Shown here: positions 43,307 to 51,469 of the stretch, one piece after another
Layout of the letters: the number at the start of each line of letters is the position of its first letter
How positions within the stretch are numbered: position 1 is the stretch's first letter
Assembly (NCBI RefSeq): GCF_002288005.1
Contig: NZ_CP016771.1
Location: 372,001 to 436,000, forward strand
DNA from: Candidatus Nanopelagicus hibericus
GTDB lineage: Bacteria > Actinomycetota > Actinomycetes > Nanopelagicales > Nanopelagicaceae
Direction: 5' to 3'
Length of the DNA: 64,000 bases
The notes under the pieces: model-generated
Seen by the model: the letters and a program-made list of their open reading frames with translations, nothing else
Databases searched by the model: none
Told to the model about the DNA's origin: nothing
Made by a program: the position numbers and the translations under genes

Positions 43307-44269
43307 ATGCAAATAAGCACAGGGTTACATCGGATTGAGTGCCCCATTGGACCTAGGTATGTTGCAATTTATGCAATTGTTGGAAAGAAGCACACATTAT
43401 TGATTGATACAGGCTTTGATGAATCAATACGAACCACAGTTGCCTCCTATTTCAAAGAGAATAAATTATCGCTTGATTCTGTGCGGTATGTGATTAATAC
43501 TCACTCGGATTACGATCATACTGGCGGCAATAAGGCAGTGCGGGAATTAATGCCAAATGCTTTAATTTGTGCGGGCGAGCGAGATCGAGCCATGATTGAG
43601 AGCTTAAATAGTATGTTTTACGATCGCTATAACGAATTTGAAAAAGACCATGGCTTTGCAGAATCTATGGAAGCTAAAGATTTTATGATGAGTGTTGCTT
43701 TTGAGAGTAATGTAGATATTGGTTTTGCTGGAAATGAGAGAATTGATCTTGGTGGTAGGTATGTAGAGATTCTCCATACACCAGGGCATTCCTGGGGACA
43801 CATATCTGTACTTGATGAGAGTAGTAAAGCAGTGATAATTGGTGATGCGGTTTTGGGGAATAGTGTTTTATTAGCTGATGGTCAGCCGGCTTTTCCGCCT
43901 ACTTACAGGTTTGTCGAGGCGTATCGATCCACGATTAGATTACTGAAAGGATATAACCCAAGTGAGATATTGACTTCGCACTATCCTCGATATTCCGGAC
44001 AGGCAGCCATTGATTTCTTAGATTTGTCGTTGAATTACACCGACTTAATTGAACAAATTTGTTTAGAGACTATAGCGAAATCTGCAAAACCAATTACCAT
44101 GATGGAGCTAATTGAGTTAACTCATCTACGGATGGGGCCGTGGGATAACCCAGCCTATAAATATTTGGCGTATCCGGTATTAGGCCACCTAGAAGTGCTT
44201 GAATCTTACAAAAAAATCAAAAGTTCTAAGAATGGGAATGGGCTTACTCAATATCAACTAATAAAATAG
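43307..44269 (+). CDS. MBL-fold metallo-hydrolase
   Basis: The 320-residue protein has the metallo-beta-lactamase metal motif as NTHSDYDHTGG (HxDxDH, with Asp replacing the second His), then LHTPGHSWGHIS, VIIGDAV and TSHYPRYSG for the remaining ligands. A long helical C-terminal extension is present. Candidate roles include thioesterase or lactonase/hydrolase. Next to CoA-linked enzymes, a thioesterase role is plausible but only inferred. Confidence 0.87.
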   Translation: MQISTGLHRIECPIGPRYVAIYAIVGKKHTLLIDTGFDESIRTTVASYFKENKLSLDSVRYVINTHSDYDHTGGNKAVRELMPNALICAGERDRAMIESLNSMFYDRYNEFEKDHGFAESMEAKDFMMSVAFESNVDIGFAGNERIDLGGRYVEILHTPGHSWGHISVLDESSKAVIIGDAVLGNSVLLADGQPAFPPTYRFVEAYRSTIRLLKGYNPSEILTSHYPRYSGQAAIDFLDLSLNYTDLIEQICLETIAKSAKPITMMELIELTHLRMGPWDNPAYKYLAYPVLGHLEVLESYKKIKSSKNGNGLTQYQLIK

Positions 44270-44362
44270 GTGTTAGTTCAGTAAAAAAAGTATTAAATCA
44301 AAATTAATTTAAATTTTTTTCTAGATATAGTAATTTTTCAGATTAATACCTATTATTGAGTG

Positions 44363-45358
44363 ATGAAGGTATTAATTGTGGGTGGCGGTGGCATGTTGGG
44401 CCGAAAACTTATCGCACATATTTCTAGAAATAGCAGTATAGGAAAAAATAAAATCAAAAGCATTACTACGGTTGATGCATACAACGGCAATCTTGATGTA
44501 GATACTAATGTTCCTATAGATGCGGTAACCGCAGATATTACAGATTTTGAAACCTGCCAAAAATTAGTAAATGATAGGCCAGACATTATCTATTATTTAG
44601 CATCAGTAGTTTCAGGTGAGGCTGAGGCAAACTTTGAAAAAGGATACAAAGTTAACCTTGAAGGAACACGAAATTTTTTTGAGGCTATTCGAGAAGTCTC
44701 TGATACTTACTCCCCAAGAGTCATTTACACCTCTTCGGCTGCTGTTTATGGAGGCCCTTACCCAGAGTTGATTGACGATGATTTCATACTGCAACCAAAT
44801 ACTAGCTATGGAACTCAAAAAGCGATTGGAGAGCTTTTGCTCAATGATTACAGTAGGAGAGGCTTCTTTGATGGTATCGGACTACGTTTGCCAACAATTT
44901 GCGTGCGGCCAGGAAAGCCAAATGCAGCAGCGTCAGGAGTATTTTCAAATATTATTCGGGAGCCACTGTCTGGACAGCAGGCCGCACTTACAGTTTCAAA
45001 ACAAACTCGAATGGTTTTTGCTTCACCGCAATCAGCAGTTGGATTTTTACTCCATGCCGGGCAAATCGATACTAATCTGCTAGGCAGCAGGCGCTGCCTT
45101 ACGATGCCTGGTATTACTGCAACTATTGAAGAGGAGATTCAATCGCTACGAAGGGTTGCTGGCGAAAAAGTAGTTTCGTTGATACGTGAGGAGTTTGACC
45201 CAAATGCACAGAAGATCGTGGATTGTTGGAACTTTCCACCATTTAAAGCTACTCGGGCAAGAGAGCTAGGGTTTACTTGTGAGCAGAGTTTTGATCAATT
45301 AGTTCTTAATCACATCGAGAACGAACTCGGTGGAAAAATTATGGGGGTTAAATTATGA
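44363..45358 (+). CDS. NAD-dependent epimerase/dehydratase, DenD-like
   Basis: An extended SDR of 331 residues with [10 protein letters not shown] cofactor loop, [11 protein letters not shown] and the catalytic [10 protein letters not shown]. The segment [20 protein letters not shown] followed by [11 protein letters not shown] is characteristic of D-erythronate dehydrogenase (DenD)-like proteins, which oxidise a four-carbon acid. ATG 44363 follows TATTAT by 6 nt, so it probably has its own leaderless promoter. It may oxidise a sugar-acid or hydroxy-acid intermediate of the island pathway. Confidence 0.82.
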   Translation: MKVLIVGGGGMLGRKLIAHISRNSSIGKNKIKSITTVDAYNGNLDVDTNVPIDAVTADITDFETCQKLVNDRPDIIYYLASVVSGEAEANFEKGYKVNLEGTRNFFEAIREVSDTYSPRVIYTSSAAVYGGPYPELIDDDFILQPNTSYGTQKAIGELLLNDYSRRGFFDGIGLRLPTICVRPGKPNAAASGVFSNIIREPLSGQQAALTVSKQTRMVFASPQSAVGFLLHAGQIDTNLLGSRRCLTMPGITATIEEEIQSLRRVAGEKVVSLIREEFDPNAQKIVDCWNFPPFKATRARELGFTCEQSFDQLVLNHIENELGGKIMGVKL

Positions 45359-46095
45359 GTAAGTTTGCGGTTGTAACTGGCGCGAATAAAGGAATTGGTA
45401 GAGTCACAAGTATCGCCCTAGCTAGAAATGGCTGGCAAGTTGGATTACTAGGTCGCGATCTAATAGGTCTGCAGTCGGTTGCTGATGAAATTGGGGATAC
45501 AGCACTTCCAGTTCATTGCGATGTAAGTGATCGGAAATCAGTATCAATGGCCTTTTCAACAATTAAAGCAAAATTTAATCGCTTAGATCTACTTTTTAAT
45601 AATGCTGGTGTTGTAATTCCGGCATCACCGCTGGAAGAGGTAGCCACAGAGGATTGGAAGCGAGTGTTTGACACCAATGTTGGTGGTGTTTTTTACTGCA
45701 CTCAAGAGGCTTTTTTATTAATGCAGGATCAAAAACCACAAGGTGGTCGGATCATTAATAACGGATCAATATCTGCGCATGTACCAAGGCCTAACTATGC
45801 GCCTTATACCGCCTCAAAACATGCGATTACCGGATTAACTCGCTCAACCTCGCTTGATGGTCGAAAGTACAACATCGCCTGCGGACAGATTGATATTGGA
45901 AATGCTGATACCAATATGGCTAGTGTTCAACGAGTTGGAGCACTACAAGCTAATGGTCAGGTAATGGCAGAACCAATGATTGATGCGCAGATAGTTGCTA
46001 ATGCAGTTTTGCATATGGCCGCTCTTCCATTAGAGGCAAATATTCAATTTATGACGGTGATAGCGACAAAGATGCCGTATATCGGGCGTGGTTAA
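45355..46095 (+). CDS. SDR-family oxidoreductase
   Basis: A 246-residue classical SDR with [16 protein letters not shown], Ser and YTASK catalytic residues. It overlaps the DenD-like gene by ATGA. The C-terminal region ([20 protein letters not shown] onward) is like SDRs annotated near sugar and hydroxy-acid pathways. It is the last gene of the plus-strand block before lexA. Confidence 0.9.
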   Translation: MSKFAVVTGANKGIGRVTSIALARNGWQVGLLGRDLIGLQSVADEIGDTALPVHCDVSDRKSVSMAFSTIKAKFNRLDLLFNNAGVVIPASPLEEVATEDWKRVFDTNVGGVFYCTQEAFLLMQDQKPQGGRIINNGSISAHVPRPNYAPYTASKHAITGLTRSTSLDGRKYNIACGQIDIGNADTNMASVQRVGALQANGQVMAEPMIDAQIVANAVLHMAALPLEANIQFMTVIATKMPYIGRG

Positions 46096-46326
46096 GCCTT
46101 AAATAATCCCAGCACTGGTGCAGGCGCAAAGAATATTTTGACAAGAGATTTGTTAGGTGTATTTACCACCAAGGGAGTTGGTATGTACTTTTAGTATTGC
46201 ATGGGGGAAAAAATAATAACTTAACCGATTATTCATGACAGATCTTGAAATGAAAAAAATTTTCTCGCTGTAATCGTACTGGCGTACTTTATGGACCTAA
46301 AAAGTGAAAAAGGTGTAAGAGGTTTT

Positions 46327-46401
46327 CTACAGAGCGCGAAGAACCGCAGTTACTTTACCCAGAATCACCGCATCATCTGCGGGGATTGGTAGGTAATCAT
46401 C
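46327..46401 (-). repeat. lexA 3' end, right copy of direct repeat
   Basis: This is the coding 3' end of intact lexA. It matches 30976-31050 at 58 of 75 positions in the same orientation, with a 36-base core that differs once. The two copies bracket the block from 31051 to 46326. Confidence 0.8.
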
Positions 46402-47001
46402 ATTTTCAGGTAGTAACCAGAAGTGGCCATCTTTTTTCGACCAGGTCTTTACAGTTGCTTCACCATCAATCATGGCGGCAACCACCTCACCCTTCTCAGC
46501 TGATTTTTGGGCACGGATAACTACATAATCACCATCGCAGATAGCAACATCAATCATGGAGTCACCTTTAATCTGCAACATAAATAGCTCACCTTTACCA
46601 ACAATTGATTCTGGAAGCGGCATTACCTCTTCAACTACTTGCTCTGCCAAAATTGGATTACCGGCGGCGATCTTTCCTACCAATGGAATTAATCTAGTTT
46701 TATCTTGTGGGGCGGCATGGCCATCCTCACCTGGCAGGGTGATCTCAATGGCGCGGCCACGGGAGGCATCTCGCCTTATCCATCCCTTTTCTTCAAGAAT
46801 TTGCAGTTGATAGGTGACGGATGCGGTGGAGGCAAGACCTGCGGCCTGGCCAATCTCACGCATAGAGGGTGGATACCCCTGGTTCTCAACTGCACGCTTA
46901 ATAACTGAAAGGATCTTTAACTGCCTTGGGGTCAGCCCATTGTCATCGGCTGGGCCATCAGGCAGCTCGGAGAGCGCCTTAGAACTCGGTTTTTTAGCCA
47001 T
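46327..47001 (-). CDS. lexA: LexA repressor
   Basis: The 224-residue SOS repressor has an N-terminal winged helix (LTPRQLKILSVIKRAVENQG, then PSMREIGQAAGLAS) and a C-terminal S24 peptidase domain. The self-cleavage site is Ala113-Gly114 (KIAAGNP), the catalytic Ser148 is in KGDSMID and Lys185 in ATVKTW. The frame is open to 47040, but an SOS box covers 47033-47048, so ATG 47001 is the likely start. It represses SOS genes including its own. Its 3' end is duplicated as a remnant at 30976. Confidence 0.97.
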   Translation of the reverse strand: MAKKPSSKALSELPDGPADDNGLTPRQLKILSVIKRAVENQGYPPSMREIGQAAGLASTASVTYQLQILEEKGWIRRDASRGRAIEITLPGEDGHAAPQDKTRLIPLVGKIAAGNPILAEQVVEEVMPLPESIVGKGELFMLQIKGDSMIDVAICDGDYVVIRAQKSAEKGEVVAAMIDGEATVKTWSKKDGHFWLLPENDDYLPIPADDAVILGKVTAVLRAL

Positions 47002-47032
47002 AAGTAAAGGGTAGCAGGGGTGGGTGAAAAAA

Positions 47033-47048
47033 TCAAACATTTGTTCGA
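47033..47048 (-). promoter_or_regulatory. LexA binding site (SOS box) for lexA
   Basis: TCAAACATTTGTTCGA differs from the actinobacterial consensus TCGAACNNNNGTTCGA at one arm position. It lies 32 nt upstream of the lexA start, consistent with autorepression. Confidence 0.75.
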
Positions 47049-47062
47049 TTTAAACTGGACAA

Positions 47063-47084
47063 TGTCAGTGACCTAGTGTTTAAT
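47063..47084 (+). promoter_or_regulatory. RecA-NDp/PafBC-like promoter of LysM gene
   Basis: TGTCAGTG (47063-47070), 8 nt, then TTTAAT (47079-47084); TAATAC overlaps it. It sits just upstream of a LexA box, so the LysM gene may have dual damage control, as reported for mycobacterial recA. Confidence 0.65.
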
Positions 47085-47091
47085 ACTTCCA

Positions 47092-47107
47092 TAGAACAGG
47101 TGTTCGA
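47092..47107 (+). promoter_or_regulatory. LexA binding site (SOS box) for LysM gene
   Basis: TAGAACAGGTGTTCGA contains the perfect GAAC-N4-GTTC core and misses the full consensus at one outer base. It lies at the expected transcription start, about 35 nt before the LysM ATG. Confidence 0.85.
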
Positions 47108-47140
47108 ATCCCCTCGAGCACTGTTAGCAAGGAGAAGAGC

Positions 47141-47434
47141 ATGAAGCGCAACCGTAGGTATAAATTAGCTAGAACCGCACTGGGCCTATCGGTACTAGTC
47201 CTGGCCGCATCAGCTGCCACCACCATCTCAACCGCAGCTGGTGATTTAGCTGTTAAGGGTGAGAGTAGATATCTACAGATGGTAGTTGCCCCAGGTGAAT
47301 CGCTCTGGTCAATCGCTGCAATGTACTCCGAAGGTGGCTCAATAAATCAGGTGATCGCAGATATTGTTGAGGTCAATAAGTTAAGTGGGGCTGATCTGTC
47401 AGCTGGAATGAAATTACTGGTGCCGGCTAGGTAA
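47141..47434 (+). CDS. LysM-domain SOS protein (YneA/ChiZ/DivS-like)
   Basis: The 97-residue protein has one N-terminal membrane segment (about 10-30) and a C-terminal LysM domain (about 47-95, VVAPGESLWSIAAMYS to KLLVPAR). It is divergent from lexA with an SOS box between them, exactly as B. subtilis yneA, M. tuberculosis Rv2719c (chiZ) and C. glutamicum divS. Those proteins delay cell division after DNA damage. The ribosome site AAGGAG is clear. Function by context is strong, though no direct sequence test was possible. Confidence 0.9.
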   Translation: MKRNRRYKLARTALGLSVLVLAASAATTISTAAGDLAVKGESRYLQMVVAPGESLWSIAAMYSEGGSINQVIADIVEVNKLSGADLSAGMKLLVPAR

Positions 47435-47483
47435 GTAGACTTAAATAATCTTGCGAGCATCTATAAGCGATGCCATATTATTT

Positions 47484-47726
47484 TTATTTGGCGGGAAGGA
47501 TTCCTGCTAATTTTTGGTAAAGATCGGTAAACTCTTCGAAACTCGCTTTAAAGGCATCAATGACCTCGCCACTAGGTTTTTGGCCTTCATTTATCTTCAA
47601 ATAATCGGTGAGCGCCTGTTCAATTATTGATTGCAACTGCCGGCCTTCAGATTTAGCTAGTTTTTTAGCGCTACTTAAAACCTTTGGATCTAGTTGGGAT
47701 GAGAACTTAATTTTCTCATTAGCCAC
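47484..47726 (-). CDS. Ribbon-helix-helix antitoxin-like protein
   Basis: The 80-residue protein starts MANEKIKFSSQLDPKVLSSAKKLAKSEGRQ in pattern: a beta strand and two helices of an RHH DNA-binding fold, as in ParD/CopG-type antitoxins, followed by a C-terminal helix (residues 55-78). No toxin gene is adjacent, so it is either an orphan or a stand-alone regulator. It is inserted between the LysM and nrdR genes, which are neighbours in mycobacteria. Confidence 0.65.
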   Translation of the reverse strand: MANEKIKFSSQLDPKVLSSAKKLAKSEGRQLQSIIEQALTDYLKINEGQKPSGEVIDAFKASFEEFTDLYQKLAGILPAK

Positions 47727-47881
47727 AGCTTCCTCATTTCAAGAAATTTCTTGATAAATCTTGATCTAAGATTACCACAGCGATGCTTGAACAAGGAGGG
47801 TGAGATGGTGATTGGCGATAAGAATTTACCCAACACGCCGATTCAGGTGCTTTTAAACCCTCAACTATGGCTCTATGGTTC

Positions 47882-47897
47882 ACCCAACATATAGGGG
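47882..47897 (+). promoter_or_regulatory. Candidate NrdR box
   Basis: ACCCAACATATAGGGG; the reverse complement contains CTATATGTTG, matching the core of the NrdR consensus (CWATATATWG) in all but one position. It lies about 90 nt before nrdR. Only one clear box was found, whereas NrdR sites usually come in pairs. Confidence 0.4.
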
Positions 47898-47904
47898 CAA
47901 AACG

Positions 47905-47923
47905 ACTTATGGCTTCCATAAGT
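47905..47923 (+). repeat. Perfect inverted repeat upstream of nrdR
   Basis: ACTTATGG-CTT-CCATAAGT is an 8-3-8 perfect inverted repeat 61 nt upstream of nrdR. It could be an operator, or a small RNA hairpin. It starts 7 nt after the candidate NrdR box. Confidence 0.6.
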
Positions 47924-47984
47924 AGTAGTTTTCCGCTAATGTGCTCTTCCCCCGCATAGCAAGAAAGAACTGGAGAACTGCCAA

Positions 47985-48485
47985 ATGATCTGCCCCTTCT
48001 GTCGCTTCGACGACTCAAGAGTGATTGACTCTCGTCCAACTGATGAGGGAAATCAGATCCGCCGCCGGCGCGAATGCACCAGCTGTGGCAGGCGGTTTAA
48101 TACCGCAGAGACCTCCATCCTGCTAGTAATCAAAAGATCAGGAGCCACCGAACCCTTCTCAAGAGAGAAGGTAGTCAATGGTGTGCGCAAGGCATGCCAA
48201 GGTCGGCCAGTAAATGATGATGATCTAGCACTGCTTGCCCAACGAGTGGAGGAGTCCCTTCGCTTAGATGGTGTGGCAGAGGTTGAGGCCCAAGAGGTGG
48301 GAATGGCAATTCTTGCGCCACTCCGAGAACTCGATGAGGTCGCCTACCTACGATATGCCTCGGTATACCGTAGTTTTTCCTCCCTGGAAGATTTTGAAGG
48401 CGAGATCGCATTACTGCGAGCAGAGCCTTCTAGAAACCCAAAACTTTCGCAGAAACAACAAGCATTCTCCGCACCAAAAAATTAA
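47985..48485 (+). CDS. nrdR: Transcriptional regulator NrdR
   Basis: The 166-residue protein has the N-terminal zinc ribbon (MICPFC...[10 protein letters not shown]) and the ATP-cone domain ([24 protein letters not shown]) of NrdR. It senses ATP/dATP and represses ribonucleotide reductase genes. The nrdJ gene follows 124 nt downstream, its obvious target. Length matches the family (about 150-165). Confidence 0.97.
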   Translation: MICPFCRFDDSRVIDSRPTDEGNQIRRRRECTSCGRRFNTAETSILLVIKRSGATEPFSREKVVNGVRKACQGRPVNDDDLALLAQRVEESLRLDGVAEVEAQEVGMAILAPLRELDEVAYLRYASVYRSFSSLEDFEGEIALLRAEPSRNPKLSQKQQAFSAPKN

Positions 48486-48609
48486 TAGATTTAAAGAAGT
48501 AAATATTCGGGGGCCCCTTAAGTAGATAGATAGCCAAGAAAAGAAGCTGATACGAAGAGAAGAAAAAGTTAACCAAAAAGATTTAACAACAAATTAAGGG
48601 GAGTAAGAA

Positions 48610-51399
48610 ATGTCAATCGTGAATAAGCCAGCTGCGGTTAAGAGCGGTAACAAAATTGGTGGGAGCAAAGCCCTCACCATCGAACGGATCTACACCACCG
48701 CAGGTGTTCACCCATATGACACAGTTAAGTGGGAAAGACGTGATGTAGTTCAGACCAACTGGAAATCCGGTGAGGTTATCTTTGAACAAAAAGGTGTTGA
48801 GTATCCAGATTTCTGGTCGGTAAACGCCTCCACCATTGTCACCACTAAATACTTCCGTGGCGCGCTAGGGGCAGAAAATCGGGAGTGGTCACTTAAGCAG
48901 GTAATTGATCGGGTTGTACTTACCTATACAAAAGCTGGTAAAGATAATGGCTACTTTGCAACTGATGAGGATGCCTTAGTTTTTGAACATGAGTTAACCC
49001 ATATGTTGATGCACCAAATATTTTCATACAACTCACCAGTTTGGTTTAACGTGGGCACAAACGCCCCACAACAGGTCTCTGCCTGCTTCATCCTCTCGGT
49101 AGATGACACGATGGAATCAATTCTTAATTGGTATAAAGAAGAGGGCTTTATCTTCAAAGGTGGCTCAGGTGCGGGTCTTAATCTTTCAAGAATTCGCTCC
49201 TCTAAAGAGCTTTTAAAATCAGGTGGAACCGCATCTGGCCCAGTTTCATTTATGCGCGGCGCCGATTCATCTGCTGGCACAATTAAATCAGGGGGAGCAA
49301 CCCGACGAGCTGCCAAGATGGTGGTGCTAGATGTTGATCATCCAGATATTGAAGAGTTTATTGAGACCAAGGTTCGCGAAGAGGACAAGATCCGCGCCCT
49401 GCGGGACGCCGGCTTTGATATGGATCTAGGTGGCAAAGATATTGTTTCGGTGCAATATCAAAATGCTAATAACTCAGTGCGGGTATCGGATGCCTTTATG
49501 CGCGCCTATGAAGCGGGTGAATCATTTGGTTTAACTGCTCGTTCAACTGGTGAGGTTGTGGAATCTGTTGATGCAAAGAAATTATTTAGAAAGATGGCCG
49601 AGGCTGCTTGGGCGTGCGCGGATCCGGGCATTCAATATGACGACACCATCAATGAGTGGCACACCAACCCAGAGACTGGCCGGATCAATGCATCCAATCC
49701 ATGCTCTGAGTACATGTCACTGGATAACTCATCATGTAACTTGGCATCTTTGAACTTAATGAAGTTCTTAAAAGCAGATGGTTCATTTGATGTGAAAAAC
49801 TTTGTCAAGGTAACTGAGTTGGTAATTACCTCAATGGATATCTCAATTTGTTTTGCAGATTTCCCAACCCAAGCAATTGGCCAGACCACCAGAGATTTTC
49901 GCCAATTAGGAATTGGATATGCAAATCTTGGCGCATTACTTATGGCCTCAGGTTTGGCATATGACTCAGAGGGTGGCCGGGCATTAGCTGGCGCCATCAC
50001 CTCAGTATTAACCGGTGTTTCATACCGTAGATCAGCTGAGTTGGCTGCAATTGTTGGGCCATATAACGGATATGCCAGAAACGCAGCGGCTCACACCAAG
50101 GTAATGCGCAAGCACCAAAATGCAACTGAGTCTGCAAAATCAGTCTCAACTTTGGATAAGGATGTTTGGGCAGAGGCAATTAAACAATGGGCAACCGGTA
50201 ATTCATTGGGTGAGAAAAATGGTTGGCGAAATGCGCAAGCATCAGTCTTAGCGCCAACTGGCACCATCGGTTTAATGATGGATTGCGACACCACCGGTAT
50301 TGAGCCAGATCTAGCACTGGTTAAGTTTAAGAAGATGGTGGGCGGTGGTTCAATGCAGATTGTGAACCAGACTGTGCCACTTGCGCTTAAAAAACTTGGC
50401 TACACCGATGAGACCATTGAAGCGATTGTTGAGTACATCGCTGAAAATGGAAATATTGTTGATGCCCCTGGCTTAAAAGCTGAGCACTACACCGTATTTG
50501 ATTGTGCAATGGGTATTAGATCAATCTCTGCAATGGGCCATGTTCACATGATGGCTGCATGCCAGCCGTTCCTATCTGGTGCTATCTCGAAGACAGTTAA
50601 TCTGCCAGCCGATGCCACCGTGGCTGAGATCGAAGAGGTTTACTACCAGGGTTGGAAGTTAGGTCTTAAAGCACTTGCGGTTTATCGTGATAATTGCAAG
50701 GTTGGACAGCCACTTTCTGATTCAAAGGGTAAAAAAGAGGAGGCAACAAGTACTGAGGTTGCTCACTCTGCAGTAAGAAAGAGATTGCCAAAATCTCGTC
50801 CAGCCCAAACCACATCATTTTCTGTAGGGGGCGCCGAAGGTTATATGACCAGTGGTGCTTACGCAGATGGCGCACTCGCTGAGGTTTTCTTAAAACTTGG
50901 CAAGCAAGGATCAACTCTTGCCGGTGTAATGGATGCCTTCTCAATTGCAGTATCAATTGGATTGCAATACGGCGTGCCACTTGAGACCTTTGTGGAGAAA
51001 TTTGCTAACCAAAGGTTTGAACCAGCTGGTATGACAGATGATGCTGATATCAGAATGGCGCAATCAGTTATGGATTACATCTTCCGCAGGTTAGCTCTTG
51101 ATTATCTACCATTTGAATCACGATCATCCCTTGGTATTTACTCCGCCACAGAGCGCGCTCGCGCCCTAGAAAGTGGTGAGTACTCAGCTGATCAAAAAAC
51201 TGAGAGCAAAAAACAGGATGTAAAGATTGAGAAGGCGCCAGTTGATAACTCAACTGTTGGCTCATCAATGGAGCTTTTCGAGAAGATGGCTGGAGTCAAA
51301 TCAGATGCACCACTTTGTATGACATGTGGTGTGAAGATGAGAATGGCTGGCTCCTGCTTTGTCTGCGAAGGATGTGGCAACACCTCAGGTTGTTCCTGA
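48610..51399 (+). CDS. nrdJ: Vitamin B12-dependent ribonucleotide reductase (class II)
   Basis: The 929-residue adenosylcobalamin-dependent reductase makes deoxyribonucleotides without oxygen. Seen: NAPQQVSACFILSVDDTM (substrate Cys), GGSGAGLNLSRIRS, NASNPCSEYMSLDNSSCNLASLNL with the active-site Asn/Cys/Glu segment, and a C-terminal Cys-rich tail (CMTCGVKM...CEGCGN) that can carry the reducing dithiol or zinc. GGGGAG precedes the ATG. It requires cobalamin, so the host must make or import it. Confidence 0.97.
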   Translation: MSIVNKPAAVKSGNKIGGSKALTIERIYTTAGVHPYDTVKWERRDVVQTNWKSGEVIFEQKGVEYPDFWSVNASTIVTTKYFRGALGAENREWSLKQVIDRVVLTYTKAGKDNGYFATDEDALVFEHELTHMLMHQIFSYNSPVWFNVGTNAPQQVSACFILSVDDTMESILNWYKEEGFIFKGGSGAGLNLSRIRSSKELLKSGGTASGPVSFMRGADSSAGTIKSGGATRRAAKMVVLDVDHPDIEEFIETKVREEDKIRALRDAGFDMDLGGKDIVSVQYQNANNSVRVSDAFMRAYEAGESFGLTARSTGEVVESVDAKKLFRKMAEAAWACADPGIQYDDTINEWHTNPETGRINASNPCSEYMSLDNSSCNLASLNLMKFLKADGSFDVKNFVKVTELVITSMDISICFADFPTQAIGQTTRDFRQLGIGYANLGALLMASGLAYDSEGGRALAGAITSVLTGVSYRRSAELAAIVGPYNGYARNAAAHTKVMRKHQNATESAKSVSTLDKDVWAEAIKQWATGNSLGEKNGWRNAQASVLAPTGTIGLMMDCDTTGIEPDLALVKFKKMVGGGSMQIVNQTVPLALKKLGYTDETIEAIVEYIAENGNIVDAPGLKAEHYTVFDCAMGIRSISAMGHVHMMAACQPFLSGAISKTVNLPADATVAEIEEVYYQGWKLGLKALAVYRDNCKVGQPLSDSKGKKEEATSTEVAHSAVRKRLPKSRPAQTTSFSVGGAEGYMTSGAYADGALAEVFLKLGKQGSTLAGVMDAFSIAVSIGLQYGVPLETFVEKFANQRFEPAGMTDDADIRMAQSVMDYIFRRLALDYLPFESRSSLGIYSATERARALESGEYSADQKTESKKQDVKIEKAPVDNSTVGSSMELFEKMAGVKSDAPLCMTCGVKMRMAGSCFVCEGCGNTSGCS

Positions 51400-51413
51400 T
51401 AAGTAATTAAATT

Positions 51414-51446
51414 AAAGGGCTCGCAGGTAATACTGCGGGCCCTTTG
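51414..51446 (+). terminator. Rho-independent terminator after nrdJ
   Basis: A 13-bp stem with one G-T pair (AAAGGGCTCGCAG at 51414-51426, CTGCGGGCCCTTT at 51433-51445) and a 6-nt loop, directly after nrdJ and 24 nt before dinG. Confidence 0.85.
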
Positions 51447-51469
51447 TATTTATCAAATAATCTGCCCTA

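Noticed and set aside
47098-47118. T-arm-like sequence (GTGTTCGAATCCCC), a possible tRNA 3' end
   Set aside because: No acceptor, D or anticodon arms upstream, and the sequence is explained by the LexA box overlapping the LysM promoter.
47805-47894. 29-codon frame after AAGGAGGGTGAG upstream of nrdR
   Set aside because: The ribosome site is strong, but the product has no recognisable feature, and the region overlaps the candidate NrdR box. It may be a vestige or leader; evidence is too thin for a gene call.
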